DNA of 40,186 nucleotides from contig NZ_MSCI01000003.1 of the NCBI RefSeq assembly GCF_002954585.1, positions 309,162 through 349,347 of the forward strand, in the 5' to 3' direction. Source of the stretch: Vibrio chagasii (GTDB taxonomy: Bacteria > Pseudomonadota > Gammaproteobacteria > Enterobacterales > Vibrionaceae). Within the stretch, counting starts at the first letter, position 1. Each line of letters begins with the position of its first letter. The notes beneath the pieces are model-generated. The model was not told where the DNA came from, ran no database searches, and worked only from the letters and a program-made list of their open reading frames with translations. Below are positions 16,405-25,457 of the stretch, piece by piece. The position numbers and the translations under genes are program-made.

Positions 16405-18906
16405 ATGTCAAAAAACACACCGATGTCAGAAAACACGACAGCTACCACTAACGTTGATCCTTTTGCCGATCGAGAGTCGAAGAATTACGACAACCCAGTA
16501 CCAAGCCGAGAGTTCATTTTATCGTTTCTAACTGAAGCGAATATTCCAATGAACCGTAACGACCTATTCGAAGCGCTTGGTCTTGCTGGAGAAGAGCAAT
16601 ATGAAGGACTACGTCGTCGTTTACGTGCGATGGAACGTGATGGACAATTGGTCTTCACTCGTCGCCAATGCTACGCGCTACCTGAAAAGTTAGAGCTAGT
16701 GAAAGGTTACGTGATTGGTCACAAAGACGGTCATGGTTGGGTACGCCCTGATGGCAGTAAAGGCAAGGATGACGATATTCTACTGCCGCACCATCAGATG
16801 AAAACTATCATGCACGGTGACTACGTGTTGGCTCAGCCAACAGACAATAGCAAGCGAGGCCGTCGTGAAGGTCGTTTAGTTCGCGTACTTGAAGAGCGCA
16901 CTACGCCAATCGTTGGTCGTTTCTTCTTGGAGTATGGTCACTCTTATGTGGTTGCTGACGACTCACGTATCAGTCATGACATCCTTATCCCAACCGAGCA
17001 CAAAGGCGGAGCTCGAATGGGTAATGTGGTTGTGATTGAAATTACTGACCGTGGCGGTCGCTCTCGCAACATGATGGGTAAGGTAACGGAAGTGCTTGGC
17101 GAGAATATGGCTCCGGGCATGGAAACCAAGATTGCGATTCATACTCACCAGATCCCAAATGAGTGGCCTGAAGCCGTCGATAAGCAAATTGCTAACTTGG
17201 GTGAGCATGTACCTGAAGAGGCGAAAGAAGGACGTGTTGACCTACGTAAATTGCCATTGGTAACAATCGATGGTGAAGATGCACGTGACTTCGATGATGC
17301 GGTTTATTGTGAAGCGAAGAAAGGTGGAGGCTGGCGCTTATGGGTAGCGATTGCTGATGTAAGCTACTACGTTCGTCCTGATACTGCGTTAGATAAAGAA
17401 GCGATCAATCGTGGTAACTCGGTATACTTCCCATCGCAAGTTGTTCCAATGCTGCCAGAAGTGCTTTCTAACGGCCTATGTTCGTTGAACCCTCAAGTAG
17501 ACCGTTTGTGCATGGTGTGTGAGATGACTATCTCAGACAAAGGCAAACTGTCTGGCTACAAGCACTATGAAGCGGTAATGAACTCTCATGCTCGCCTTAC
17601 TTACAATAAAGTAGGCGCGATCCTAGATGGCAACGAAGAACTTCGTGAGCGTTACGCACAAGAAGTGCCGCATCTAGAAGAGCTGCACAGAATGTACAAA
17701 GTACTGAAGCAGACTCGTGACGAGCGTGGTGCAATTGAGTTTGAAACGGTAGAGACTAAATTCATCTTCAATGCGGATCGTAAGATTGACCGTATTGAAC
17801 CCGTTGTTCGCAACGATGCACACAAGATCATCGAAGAGTGTATGATTCTGGCGAACATTGCGTCTGCATCTTTGGTGGAGAAAGCGAAAGAGCCATCGCT
17901 GTACCGTATTCACGAAACTCCAGGTGAAGAGCGCTTAGCAGGCTTTAAAGACTTCCTAAGTGAGTTGGGTTTATCGTTAGACGGCGGTTTATCTCCTTCA
18001 CCAACGGATTACGCAAAGCTAATGCAGCAAATTAACGAGCGTGAAGATCGTGAGTTAATTCAAACCATGCTGTTACGCTCAATGAAGCAAGCGGTATACA
18101 ACGCTGATAACGTAGGTCACTTTGGTCTAGCGCTAAAACGCTACGCTCACTTCACCTCGCCAATCCGTCGTTACCCTGACTTGCTATTGCACCGTGCGAT
18201 TAAGTACCTTATTGCTAAAGAAGAGGGGCGTAACAGCGAACGTTGGACACCAACCGGCGGTTACCACTACACTTTCGATGAAATGGACTTCTACGGCGAG
18301 CAGTGTTCAATGACTGAGCGTCGTGCTGATGACGCTACTCGTGAAGTGAACGACTGGCTGAAATGTGAATACATGCAAGACCACGTCGGTGAAGTGATGG
18401 ACGGTGTGATTGCCAACGTAACGGGCTTTGGTTTCTTTGTGCGTCTAACTGAACTGCACATTGATGGCTTAGTACATATTTCAGCGTTAGCTAATGATTA
18501 CTACCAATTTGATGCTGTTGGTCAGCGCTTGGTGGGTGAAAGCTCTGGCAACATCTACCGCTTGGGTGATTCGGTTAAAGTTAAAGTTTCTGCAGTTAAC
18601 CTAGAAACTCGCCAAATTGATTTTGATTTGGAAGACACTGCTCGTCAGCCTCGTGGCAAAGGTAAAACAGCTAAGAAGCGTGCTGCTGAAGCAATGAAAA
18701 AGGCGAAAAGTAAGAAACGCGCCGCAGTGAAGAGCAACAAACCAGGTGTCGCAGCTAAACCATTAGTTGAGCCAACCAAGCGACCTGACGGTAGTTCAGA
18801 AGGTTCTGAGAAAAAGAAAAAATCGCGTAATAAGACCGGTGCAGCAAAAGCTCGAGCGAAGAAAAAACGCTCAGCAACGCGCAAGGCAAGGGCGGATAAG
18901 TCTTAA
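16405..18906 (+). CDS. rnr: ribonuclease R
   Basis: Processive 3'-5' exoribonuclease that degrades structured RNA and acts in tmRNA-linked decay and cold adaptation. At 833 aa it resembles E. coli (813). In order: N-terminal winged helix (about 25-90, R-R-R-L-R-A-M-E-R-D-G-Q-L-V-F), two cold-shock domains, the RNB catalytic domain with D-G-E-D-A-R-D-F-D-D-A-V-Y (Mg2+ aspartates), an S1 domain (G-V-I-A-N-V-T-G-F-G-F-F-V) and a Lys/Arg-rich tail from about 755. The start codon could be the ATG at 16405 or 16423; neither has a strong ribosome-binding site. In E. coli nsrR separates purA and rnr; it is absent here. rlmB follows after 138 bp. Confidence 0.96.
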   Translation: MSKNTPMSENTTATTNVDPFADRESKNYDNPVPSREFILSFLTEANIPMNRNDLFEALGLAGEEQYEGLRRRLRAMERDGQLVFTRRQCYALPEKLELVKGYVIGHKDGHGWVRPDGSKGKDDDILLPHHQMKTIMHGDYVLAQPTDNSKRGRREGRLVRVLEERTTPIVGRFFLEYGHSYVVADDSRISHDILIPTEHKGGARMGNVVVIEITDRGGRSRNMMGKVTEVLGENMAPGMETKIAIHTHQIPNEWPEAVDKQIANLGEHVPEEAKEGRVDLRKLPLVTIDGEDARDFDDAVYCEAKKGGGWRLWVAIADVSYYVRPDTALDKEAINRGNSVYFPSQVVPMLPEVLSNGLCSLNPQVDRLCMVCEMTISDKGKLSGYKHYEAVMNSHARLTYNKVGAILDGNEELRERYAQEVPHLEELHRMYKVLKQTRDERGAIEFETVETKFIFNADRKIDRIEPVVRNDAHKIIEECMILANIASASLVEKAKEPSLYRIHETPGEERLAGFKDFLSELGLSLDGGLSPSPTDYAKLMQQINEREDRELIQTMLLRSMKQAVYNADNVGHFGLALKRYAHFTSPIRRYPDLLLHRAIKYLIAKEEGRNSERWTPTGGYHYTFDEMDFYGEQCSMTERRADDATREVNDWLKCEYMQDHVGEVMDGVIANVTGFGFFVRLTELHIDGLVHISALANDYYQFDAVGQRLVGESSGNIYRLGDSVKVKVSAVNLETRQIDFDLEDTARQPRGKGKTAKKRAAEAMKKAKSKKRAAVKSNKPGVAAKPLVEPTKRPDGSSEGSEKKKKSRNKTGAAKARAKKKRSATRKARADKS

Positions 18907-19044
18907 GACATCGCCAAGCGTTAACAACGAATGTAATGCGAGAGTATCGGACGTGAAACGCATGCTCTCGAAATAAACAACGCAGAGCTGAACGCATTGG
19001 AGTTAGTGCCGTTCACCTCTGAGCAATAAGAGTAATTTGAGACA

Positions 19045-19785
19045 ATGAGTAACGAATTTATTTACGGTATTCACGCGGTGAAAGCTGTACTAGAAAAAGA
19101 TCCAGCACGTTTCATCGAAGCGTACGTGCTGAAAGGTCGTCAAGACGAGCGCCTTTTGCCACTGCTGAATCAGCTGCAACAGTTTGGTGTATCCATTCAA
19201 CAGATGGGTCGTAAGCCGCTGGATGACAAAGCACAAGGTGCAAACCACCAAGGCATTATCGCTAAGTTGAAGCCTGCTAAGCAGCTTAACGAAACTCACC
19301 TAGACGACATCCTAGCGCAGCACGAACAGCCATTGCTGCTAGTTCTAGATGGCGTAACAGACCCTCATAACCTAGGGGCTTGTCTGCGTAATGCGGATGC
19401 AGCTGGTGTTGCTGCTGTTATCGTGCCTAAAGACCGCTCTTCGCCGTTAACGGCAACGGTAAGTAAAGTTGCATGTGGTGCTGCTGAAACGGTTCCTCTA
19501 GTACGTGTAACCAACCTAGCTCGTACAATGCGTGCTCTGCAAGAACAAGGTGTATGGTTTGTCGGTACAGCAGGCGAAGCGACGCACGATATCTACCAAG
19601 CGAAGCTAACCGGCCCTCTAGCTGTAGTAATGGGTGCAGAAGGCGACGGTATGCGTCGTTTAACGCGTGAAACCTGTGATGACCTAATCAAGATCCCGAT
19701 GGCAGGTAGTGTATCAAGCCTGAACGTGTCTGTGGCTTCTGGTATTTGTCTGTTTGAAGCGGTACGTCAGCGTCTAGCTCAGTAA
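19045..19785 (+). CDS. rlmB: 23S rRNA (guanosine-2251-2'-O)-methyltransferase RlmB
   Basis: SPOUT-family enzyme that 2'-O-methylates G2251 in the 23S P loop. At 246 aa it is the usual size. It starts MSNEFIYGIHAVKAVLE (the SpoU substrate-binding domain), and the three SPOUT motifs are clear: D-G-V-T-D-P-H-N-L-G-A-C-L-R-N-A, V-M-G-A-E-G-D-G-M-R-R-L and I-P-M-A-G-S-V-S-S-L-N-V-S-V-A. It lies downstream of rnr on the same strand as in E. coli and ends at a terminator (19824-19858). Confidence 0.96.
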   Translation: MSNEFIYGIHAVKAVLEKDPARFIEAYVLKGRQDERLLPLLNQLQQFGVSIQQMGRKPLDDKAQGANHQGIIAKLKPAKQLNETHLDDILAQHEQPLLLVLDGVTDPHNLGACLRNADAAGVAAVIVPKDRSSPLTATVSKVACGAAETVPLVRVTNLARTMRALQEQGVWFVGTAGEATHDIYQAKLTGPLAVVMGAEGDGMRRLTRETCDDLIKIPMAGSVSSLNVSVASGICLFEAVRQRLAQ

Positions 19786-19823
19786 CCTTTAAAGAGACAC
19801 CGGCTTAAGCCTATGAATTTATT

Positions 19824-19858
19824 AACGCTCACCACTTTCTGGTGGGCGTTTCTCTTTT
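19824..19858 (+). terminator. rnr-rlmB terminator
   Basis: Stem AACGCtCACCA / TGGTGgGCGTT (one wobble) with a CTTTC loop followed by TTTCTCTTTT. Confidence 0.8.
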
Positions 19859-19896
19859 GTGGTTATAGACGGGCTTATTGGTTTGTTGGATGGCAA

Positions 19897-20174
19897 GGGG
19901 CTGTTGCTCTTTCGTGGTTGAATTTTGTTCGAGATAAAATCGTTTTAGGCGCGGCGAAGAGTATGCAGCCTAGTCATTCTAAGCAAATATTCTTCAACAA
20001 AGCACAAAATGATCTTTGCGGGGGCGCCTAGCTCGTACCCTTCGGGCAGCCTTTGTGGTTCATTTCTACTGCGTTATCGGCTTTTTATGTAGGCTAGCTA
20101 CACGTCAAAGCCTCTGTCTTGTGTAAATTTCCCACAAAGAGCAGCAAAAGCCAGCTCGAAAGATTAACAGCCCC
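19897..20174. repeat. 278-bp element with 18-bp terminal inverted repeats
   Basis: The left end GGGGCTGTTGCTCTTTCG and the reverse complement of the right end (20157-20174) agree at 16 of 18 positions; weaker similarity continues to about 33 bp. Inside, AGGCGC and GCGCCT form a further inverted pair. Open frames across it do not look coding. It is probably a non-autonomous mobile or palindromic repeat, sitting between the rlmB terminator and the rpsF promoter. ATGGC occurs just outside both ends, but not in exact register as a target duplication. Confidence 0.65.
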
Positions 20175-20218
20175 TAAATGGCGAAAGAAAAACTGTTTCA
20201 TTATTCGCCAAATACCAC

Positions 20219-20245
20219 TTGCCAATACAGGGTTCTTTCTATAAT
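20219..20245 (+). promoter_or_regulatory. putative rpsF operon promoter
   Basis: TTGCCA at 20219-20224, a 15-bp spacer and a perfect TATAAT at 20240-20245, about 100 bp before rpsF. The spacer is short, but a 16-bp register with CTTGCC is also possible. Confidence 0.6.
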
Positions 20246-20262
20246 ATTTGCCGTCCTTAAAA

Positions 20263-20307
20263 CTCGGTCATTTATCTTTAGTTCCTTGCTTCCTCTGGAC
20301 GACCGAG
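20263..20307 (+). promoter_or_regulatory. possible rpsF leader structure (S6:S18 autoregulation site)
   Basis: A perfect 7-bp inverted repeat, CTCGGTC (20263-20269) and GACCGAG (20301-20307), encloses 31 nt in the rpsF 5' UTR. rpsF leaders in many bacteria bind the S6:S18 complex through a hairpin that mimics 16S rRNA. I cannot confirm the precise motif, so the assignment rests on position and stem only. Confidence 0.4.
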
Positions 20308-20345
20308 CCATTCGTGGAAGCTAATAATCCGTAAGGAGCAACCAA

Positions 20346-20735
20346 ATGCGTCATTACGAAATCGTATTCATGGTTCACCCTGATCAAAGCGAGCAAGTTG
20401 CTGGCATGATCGAGCGTTACACTGGTTCTATCACTGAAGCTGGCGGTACTATCCACCGTCTAGAAGACTGGGGTCGTCGTCAAATGGCTTACCCAATCAA
20501 CAAGCTTCACAAAGCTCACTACGTTCTTATGAACGTTGAAGCTGGTCAAGAAGTGATTGACGAGCTAGAAACTGCTTTCCGTTTCAACGATGCAGTTCTA
20601 CGTAACATGATCATGCGCACTAAAGGCGCTGTGACTGAGCAATCTATTATGCTTAAGCAAAAAGAAGAGCGTGCAGAGCGTGCTCCTCGTCGCGAAGAGC
20701 GTACAGAAGCTAAACCAGAAGCAGCTGCTGAGTAA
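20346..20735 (+). CDS. rpsF: 30S ribosomal protein S6
   Basis: Binds the central domain of 16S rRNA as a heterodimer with S18. It begins MRHYEIVFMVHPDQSEQV and contains W-G-R-R-Q-M-A-Y-P-I-N-K, both hallmarks of S6. The acidic/basic low-complexity C-terminus (E-E-R-A-E-R-A-P-R-R...) resembles the Glu-rich tail modified by RimK in E. coli. It is 129 aa. AAGGAG lies 7-8 bp before the ATG. It leads rpsF-rpsR-rplI, with no priB between rpsF and rpsR. Confidence 0.97.
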   Translation: MRHYEIVFMVHPDQSEQVAGMIERYTGSITEAGGTIHRLEDWGRRQMAYPINKLHKAHYVLMNVEAGQEVIDELETAFRFNDAVLRNMIMRTKGAVTEQSIMLKQKEERAERAPRREERTEAKPEAAAE

Positions 20736-20844
20736 TTCTTTTTTGGCTTAATGCCTTAAAAAATTCTCAACTTGTTTTAAGTTTTTCACCACTTCCTAAG
20801 TTTTGAAAGACTGCATTATTAAATTTAAGATCAGGAGATAGCCC

Positions 20845-21072
20845 ATGGCTCGTTTCTTCCGTCGTCGTAAATTCTGCCGTTTCACTGCAGAAGGCGTACA
20901 AGAGATTGACTACAAAGACGTAGCAACTCTTAAAAACTACATCACTGAAGCTGGTAAAATCGTTCCTAGCCGTATCACTGGTACAAGCGCTAAGTACCAG
21001 CGTCAACTAGCTCGCGCTATCAAGCGTTCTCGTTACCTAGCTCTACTACCGTACACTGACAAGCATCAGTAA
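20845..21072 (+). CDS. rpsR: 30S ribosomal protein S18
   Basis: A 75-aa protein starting MARFFRRRKFCRFTAEGV with the S18 signature D-Y-K-D-V-A-T-L-K-N-Y-I...G-K-I-V-P-S-R-I-T-G-T. It binds 16S rRNA next to S6. It is separated from rpsF by 109 bp that hold no gene, only an AT-rich hairpin at 20755-20786. AGGAG lies before the start. Confidence 0.98.
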   Translation: MARFFRRRKFCRFTAEGVQEIDYKDVATLKNYITEAGKIVPSRITGTSAKYQRQLARAIKRSRYLALLPYTDKHQ

Positions 21073-21110
21073 TCGGTAATAGTTAATAATAGTTTAAGAG
21101 GACTAAGATA

Positions 21111-21563
21111 ATGCAAGTTATTCTACTTGATAAGATCGGTAACCTAGGTGGCCTTGGCGACCAAGTAAACGTTAAATCTGGTTACGCTCGTAACTTCCTT
21201 ATCCCACAGGGTAAAGCAGTTATGGCAACTAAAGGTAACGTTGAGATGTTCGAAACTCGTCGTGCTGAACTAGAAGCTAAAGTTGCTGAGCAACTAGCTG
21301 CTGCTGAAGCTCGTGCAGAGAAAGTTAACGCTCTAGAAGGCGTTTCTATCGCTTCTAAAGCTGGTGACGAAGGTAAACTATTCGGTTCTATCGGTACTCG
21401 TGACATCGCTGACGCTATCACAGCGGCAGGTGTTGAAGTAGCTAAGAGCGAAGTACGCCTACCTGAAGGCGCTCTACGTAACATCGGCGAATTCGAAGTA
21501 AGCATCCAACTTCACTCTGAAGTTTTTGCTACTGCGAAAATCGCTATCGTTGCAGCTGAGTAA
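21111..21563 (+). CDS. rplI: 50S ribosomal protein L9
   Basis: Two-domain elongated L1-stalk-base protein. The N-terminal domain begins MQVILLDKIGNLGGLGDQVNVKSGYARNF..., where N-L-G and G-Y-A-R-N-F-L-I-P are the L9 signature, followed by a long Ala/Glu connecting helix (about 45-75) and a C-terminal RNA-binding domain with G-K-L-F-G-S-I-G-T. It is 150 aa. It is the last gene of the operon, ending at the terminator at 21603-21630. Confidence 0.98.
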   Translation: MQVILLDKIGNLGGLGDQVNVKSGYARNFLIPQGKAVMATKGNVEMFETRRAELEAKVAEQLAAAEARAEKVNALEGVSIASKAGDEGKLFGSIGTRDIADAITAAGVEVAKSEVRLPEGALRNIGEFEVSIQLHSEVFATAKIAIVAAE

Positions 21564-21602
21564 TTTCAGTACCAAGACGAATTCTTTCTTTATGAAAGTT
21601 TT

Positions 21603-21630
21603 AAACACCAGCTTCGGCTGGTGTTTTTTT
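21603..21630 (+). terminator. rpsF-rpsR-rplI operon terminator
   Basis: ACACCAGC-ttcg-GCTGGTGT with a UUCG tetraloop, then seven T. Confidence 0.93.
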
Positions 21631-21756
21631 ATGCCTGACTTTCCTGACTTAAGATAATTAGCCAAGATATTGAATGTTGCGAATCATAGTTGTTAAAGAG
21701 CCATTATTGGCAAAAGTTTTTGACAACCCCTGCCTCAAGCTATTTTGTTGAGAGTG

Positions 21757-22641
21757 TTAGAATGTGAATAATAGGCTGATGGACATGACAGAGTCCTCTT
21801 GGCTTAATCCTTCCGGAACCTTGTCGTGGTATTGACGAGAATGAGCAATTTTCAGTGCTATGTTGTCAGTAATATTATTGATTACTTCTAAATCGGTATC
21901 AAAATTCAAGTTACTGTGGCCAGACACCAATGTTATATCGGCTTTGAGTTGTAAGTTTGGTAAAACTTGCCATGACGTTTTCACGTTGCTACGGAAAATC
22001 GCTTCTTCAACGATCTCTGGAAAGATGATGTCATCATCGTCGAGCTCATCGAGGTTTGGCTTTTGGTAACGGAAACCCGGGCCCACTTCGACTTCCAATA
22101 CAAACTCTTCGGTATTTGAAAACTGGTAACCCAGACCGCTCGAAACGGTGTAGTCCTTAAAATAAGCACTGTAGCGTGAATCGACACCTTTGAAACTGCC
22201 GTAAAGATAGGTTTTAGGGCTTAACTTGTAGTCACTCTGAGCCGTGTAAGTCGATTGCCTTTTATCTTCTTCGCCATCTTTATAGAGGTTGTAGTATTTC
22301 CATTCGCCACTGGTTCTGTGGCGGCCAGCCGTGTATTCACCGTTTAGGCGTGCGTTTAGAGAGCGTGAATCGGAATTACCAGTATGCGACTGATATCCAA
22401 ACTCAACTTCAGTTTTTAGTGGGCTTGGCAGCTCGGTGTCACTCGTACCACTTGGGGCGATATCCATATCTTTGTCTTCTGGTGCTGGTGCAACGACGAT
22501 CGGCTCAGCAGTAGGTTCTGGTACTACTATCGAGTCGAGGATTGCATCAACATCGGTTTTAGCATCAGCAGCTAAAGCCATCGGAGCGCTCAGGAGACCA
22601 GTACATAGAATACCAGTGCTCAGAGCCAATAGTTTGGACAC
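21757..22641 (-). CDS. DUF481 outer-membrane beta-barrel protein
   Basis: Predicted outer-membrane protein of the DUF481 (YdiY-like) family. I place the start at the GTG at 22641: it gives a clean signal peptide (S-K-L-L-A-L-S-T-G-I-L-C-T-G...A-L-A-A) and has TGAGG 6-7 bp upstream. Frame-open sequence extends to an ATG at 22746, but that would bury the signal. A Pro/acidic spacer (about 25-65) is followed by amphipathic strands such as E-V-E-F-G-Y-Q-S-H-T-G-N-S-D-S-R-S-L-N and a final L-L-F-T-F, the aromatic C-terminus expected for BAM insertion. Function is unknown. It is divergent from dnaB. Confidence 0.8.
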   Translation of the reverse strand: MSKLLALSTGILCTGLLSAPMALAADAKTDVDAILDSIVVPEPTAEPIVVAPAPEDKDMDIAPSGTSDTELPSPLKTEVEFGYQSHTGNSDSRSLNARLNGEYTAGRHRTSGEWKYYNLYKDGEEDKRQSTYTAQSDYKLSPKTYLYGSFKGVDSRYSAYFKDYTVSSGLGYQFSNTEEFVLEVEVGPGFRYQKPNLDELDDDDIIFPEIVEEAIFRSNVKTSWQVLPNLQLKADITLVSGHSNLNFDTDLEVINNITDNIALKIAHSRQYHDKVPEGLSQEDSVMSISLLFTF

Positions 22642-22754
22642 GCATACCTCAGTTATACAGTGAACGAATGGCGAGATCGTAATGCTAGCCTTGGTTAATT
22701 TCGTCAGCAATAAGTAAATTCTTCCTACATAATAAAACAAACTCATAGGAACGC

Positions 22755-22782
22755 ATTACAAATGAGTGTTCTTGGGTATAAT
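22755..22782 (+). promoter_or_regulatory. putative dnaB promoter
   Basis: Perfect -10 TATAAT at 22777-22782 with ATTACA 16 bp upstream (4 of 6 match to TTGACA). It lies 35 bp before the proposed dnaB start. Confidence 0.55.
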
Positions 22783-22816
22783 GAACGATCATTATTAGTT
22801 ATTGAGTGTAGTCATA

Positions 22817-24208
22817 GTGGATACCAAAAGTCAGAAATCAGCCAAAGATCAGGTGGACGCCATTAAGGTCCCGCCACATTCATTAGAAGCTGAGCAATCT
22901 GTTATTGGCGGTTTGTTATTAGATAACGAACGCTGGGATACGGTTGCTGAAAAGGTTGTGGCCAAAGACTTTTATAGCCGTCCTCACCGTCTGATCTTTG
23001 AAGCGGTAAAAGATATCCTTGAAGAAAGCTCTCCTCTGGATCTTATTACACTCTCAGAACACTTAGAGCTGCGTGAGCAACTTGAAGAAGTGGGTGGCTT
23101 TGCCTACCTTGCTGACCTAGCTAAGAACACGCCAAGTGCGGCTAACATTAACGCTTATGCGGATATCGTAGCTCAGCGTGCATTAGTTCGTAGCCTGATT
23201 GGTGTGGCGAATGAGATTGCTGATTCTGGTTACGATCCACAAGGTCGTACATCAGAAGACCTGCTCGACCTTGCTGAAAGTAAAGTATTCGCGATTGCTG
23301 AAGGTCGCGCGAGTGAAAACGAAGGCCCGCAAAACGTAGATAGTATTCTTGAGAAGACGCTAGAGCGTATCGAAATCCTATACAAAACTCCGCAAGACGG
23401 TGTGACAGGTGTCGATACCGGCTTTAATGACCTCAATAAGAAAACGGCAGGTCTACAAGGCTCTGATTTAATCATTGTGGCGGCACGTCCATCGATGGGT
23501 AAAACCACATTTGCGATGAACTTGTGTGAAAACGCGGCGATGAAACAAGACAAGCCAGTGCTTATCTTCTCGCTAGAGATGCCGGGCGAACAGCTGATGA
23601 TGCGTATGCTTGCATCTCTGTCTCGCGTGGACCAAACCAAAATTCGTACCGGTCAACTTGATGACGAAGACTGGGCTCGTATCTCTTCGACCATGGGTAT
23701 CCTCATGGATAAGAAGAACATGTACATTGATGACAGCTCAGGCCTAACGCCAACCGAAGTACGTTCTCGTGCGCGTCGTATTGCTCGTGAGCATGATGGC
23801 CTTTCAATGATCATGATCGACTACCTTCAACTGATGCGTGTACCTTCACTATCTGATAATCGTACTCTTGAAATCGCCGAGATTTCACGTTCCCTTAAAG
23901 CGCTAGCGAAAGAGTTGAACGTTCCAGTTGTGGCACTTTCTCAGCTTAACCGTTCCCTAGAGCAACGTGCCGATAAACGCCCTGTTAACTCGGACTTGCG
24001 TGAATCGGGCTCGATTGAGCAAGATGCCGACTTAATCATGTTTATCTACCGTGATGAAGTGTATAACCCAGACAGCTCACTGAAGGGGATCGCTGAGATC
24101 ATTATCGGTAAGCAACGTAACGGCCCGATCGGTTCGGTCCGTCTGACATTCCAAGGGCAACACTCCCGTTTCGATAACTATGCAGGTCCTGCATTTGATG
24201 ACGAGTAA
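22817..24208 (+). CDS. dnaB: replicative DNA helicase DnaB
   Basis: Hexameric 5'-3' helicase at the replication fork. The N-terminal domain begins V-P-P-H-S-L-E-A-E-Q-S-V-I-G-G-L. The RecA-like domain has Walker A A-R-P-S-M-G-K-T-T, Walker B M-I-M-I-D-Y-L-Q-L-M and the S-R-S-L-K-A-L-A-K-E-L and S-D-L-R-E-S-G-S-I-E-Q-D-A-D motifs. There is no intein. No ATG is available near the expected N-terminus; candidates are GTG at 22817 (463 aa, chosen) and TTG at 22802 (468 aa). The E. coli protein is 471 aa. alr follows 15 bp after the stop and is probably co-transcribed. Confidence 0.95.
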   Translation: MDTKSQKSAKDQVDAIKVPPHSLEAEQSVIGGLLLDNERWDTVAEKVVAKDFYSRPHRLIFEAVKDILEESSPLDLITLSEHLELREQLEEVGGFAYLADLAKNTPSAANINAYADIVAQRALVRSLIGVANEIADSGYDPQGRTSEDLLDLAESKVFAIAEGRASENEGPQNVDSILEKTLERIEILYKTPQDGVTGVDTGFNDLNKKTAGLQGSDLIIVAARPSMGKTTFAMNLCENAAMKQDKPVLIFSLEMPGEQLMMRMLASLSRVDQTKIRTGQLDDEDWARISSTMGILMDKKNMYIDDSSGLTPTEVRSRARRIAREHDGLSMIMIDYLQLMRVPSLSDNRTLEIAEISRSLKALAKELNVPVVALSQLNRSLEQRADKRPVNSDLRESGSIEQDADLIMFIYRDEVYNPDSSLKGIAEIIIGKQRNGPIGSVRLTFQGQHSRFDNYAGPAFDDE

Positions 24209-24223
24209 TCGCTAATGACGTAT

Positions 24224-25300
24224 ATGAAAGCGGCGACCGCGAGCATTGATTTAAATGCGCTTGAGCACAACCTGAACCAGATAAAGTCGAAAGCCCCGCA
24301 GTGCAAAGTGATGTCTGTTGTCAAAGCCAATGGCTATGGTCACGGCTTACTGCACATTGCTAAGCATTCTAAAAGCTCAGATGCGTTTGGTGTAGCCCGT
24401 ATTGAGGAAGCACTGCAGCTGCGAGCTGGTGGCATTGTTCAGCCTATTCTATTGCTTGAGGGTTTTTATTCTTCCGGCGATTTACCGATTCTGGTCACTA
24501 ATAACATTCAAACGGTGGTGCATTGTGAAGAACAGCTTAGTGCTCTGGAAAATTCAGTTCTAGAATCACCGGTTGTGGTATGGTTAAAAGTCGATAGTGG
24601 TATGCACCGTTTGGGTGTTCGTTCTGAGCAATATCACGATTTCGTTGAGCGCCTGCATCAATGCCCAAATGTGGCTAAACCTTTACGCTATATGAGCCAT
24701 TTTGGCTGTGCTGATGAGTTAGATAAAACAACGACCGAGCAGCAAACAGAATTATTTTTATCTCTAACAGAAGGCTGTGAGGGTGAGCGTTCGCTTGCGA
24801 ACTCAGCGGGTTTACTTGCTTGGCCTAATAGCCACCTGGATTGGGTGCGTCCGGGAATCATCTCTTACGGTGTATCACCGTTTATTGATAAAACAGCACA
24901 AGAGCTTGGCTTTATGCCTGTGATGACCCTTACCTCGCACCTGATTGCTGTGCGTGATTTGAAGGCTGGTGAAAGTGTGGGTTATGGCGCGAACTGGACC
25001 AGTGAACGTGACACCAAAGTGGGGGTTATCGCGATTGGTTACGGTGACGGCTACCCTCGAACTGCGCCTAACGGCACACCTGTGTTTGTAAATGGCAGAA
25101 AAGTGCCTATTGCAGGCCGAGTATCTATGGACATGTTAACGGTCGATCTTGGGCCGGATGCTCAAGATAAAGTCGGTGATGAAGCGATACTTTGGGGCAA
25201 AGAGTTACCTTCAGAGGAAGTGGCAGAGCATATCGGTACTATCGCTTACGAGTTGGTTACGAAACTTACCTCGCGTGTAGCGATGGAATACGTGAAGTAA
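24224..25300 (+). CDS. alr: alanine racemase
   Basis: PLP enzyme interconverting L- and D-alanine for peptidoglycan. Start at the ATG at 24224 (MKAATASIDLNALEHN, 358 aa), matching the conserved M-x-A-A-T start of Alr; an ATG three codons earlier (24215) is possible. The PLP lysine is K34 (V-V-K-A-N-G-Y-G-H-G) and the second catalytic residue is Tyr 254 (V-G-Y-G-A-N-W). Other family blocks are K-V-D-S-G-M-H-R-L-G and G-R-V-S-M-D-M. It follows dnaB as in E. coli. There is no signal peptide, so it is the cytoplasmic biosynthetic type rather than the periplasmic broad-spectrum racemase. Confidence 0.96.
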   Translation: MKAATASIDLNALEHNLNQIKSKAPQCKVMSVVKANGYGHGLLHIAKHSKSSDAFGVARIEEALQLRAGGIVQPILLLEGFYSSGDLPILVTNNIQTVVHCEEQLSALENSVLESPVVVWLKVDSGMHRLGVRSEQYHDFVERLHQCPNVAKPLRYMSHFGCADELDKTTTEQQTELFLSLTEGCEGERSLANSAGLLAWPNSHLDWVRPGIISYGVSPFIDKTAQELGFMPVMTLTSHLIAVRDLKAGESVGYGANWTSERDTKVGVIAIGYGDGYPRTAPNGTPVFVNGRKVPIAGRVSMDMLTVDLGPDAQDKVGDEAILWGKELPSEEVAEHIGTIAYELVTKLTSRVAMEYVK

Positions 25301-25395
25301 CTTGGTTAGTCAGCCCCCCTAACTTATGATGCTTTAGTTTCCTGATAAACCAGCCTTTCTAAGTTGAGGTTTATCTACTCAATTTTCTATTACTC

Positions 25396-25427
25396 AAGGG
25401 GGACGCATTTCTGTGTCCCCCTTTTTA
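25396..25427 (+). terminator. dnaB-alr terminator
   Basis: Stem GGGGGAC / GTCCCCC around an 8-10 nt loop, followed by TTTTTATTT. Confidence 0.88.
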
Positions 25428-25457
25428 TTTCGCTACTCTAGGCTTAGTTACGATGAG

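Noticed and set aside
19813..20031. 72-codon frame after rlmB
   Set aside because: It spans the rlmB terminator and half of the inverted-repeat element, with no proper ribosome-binding site.
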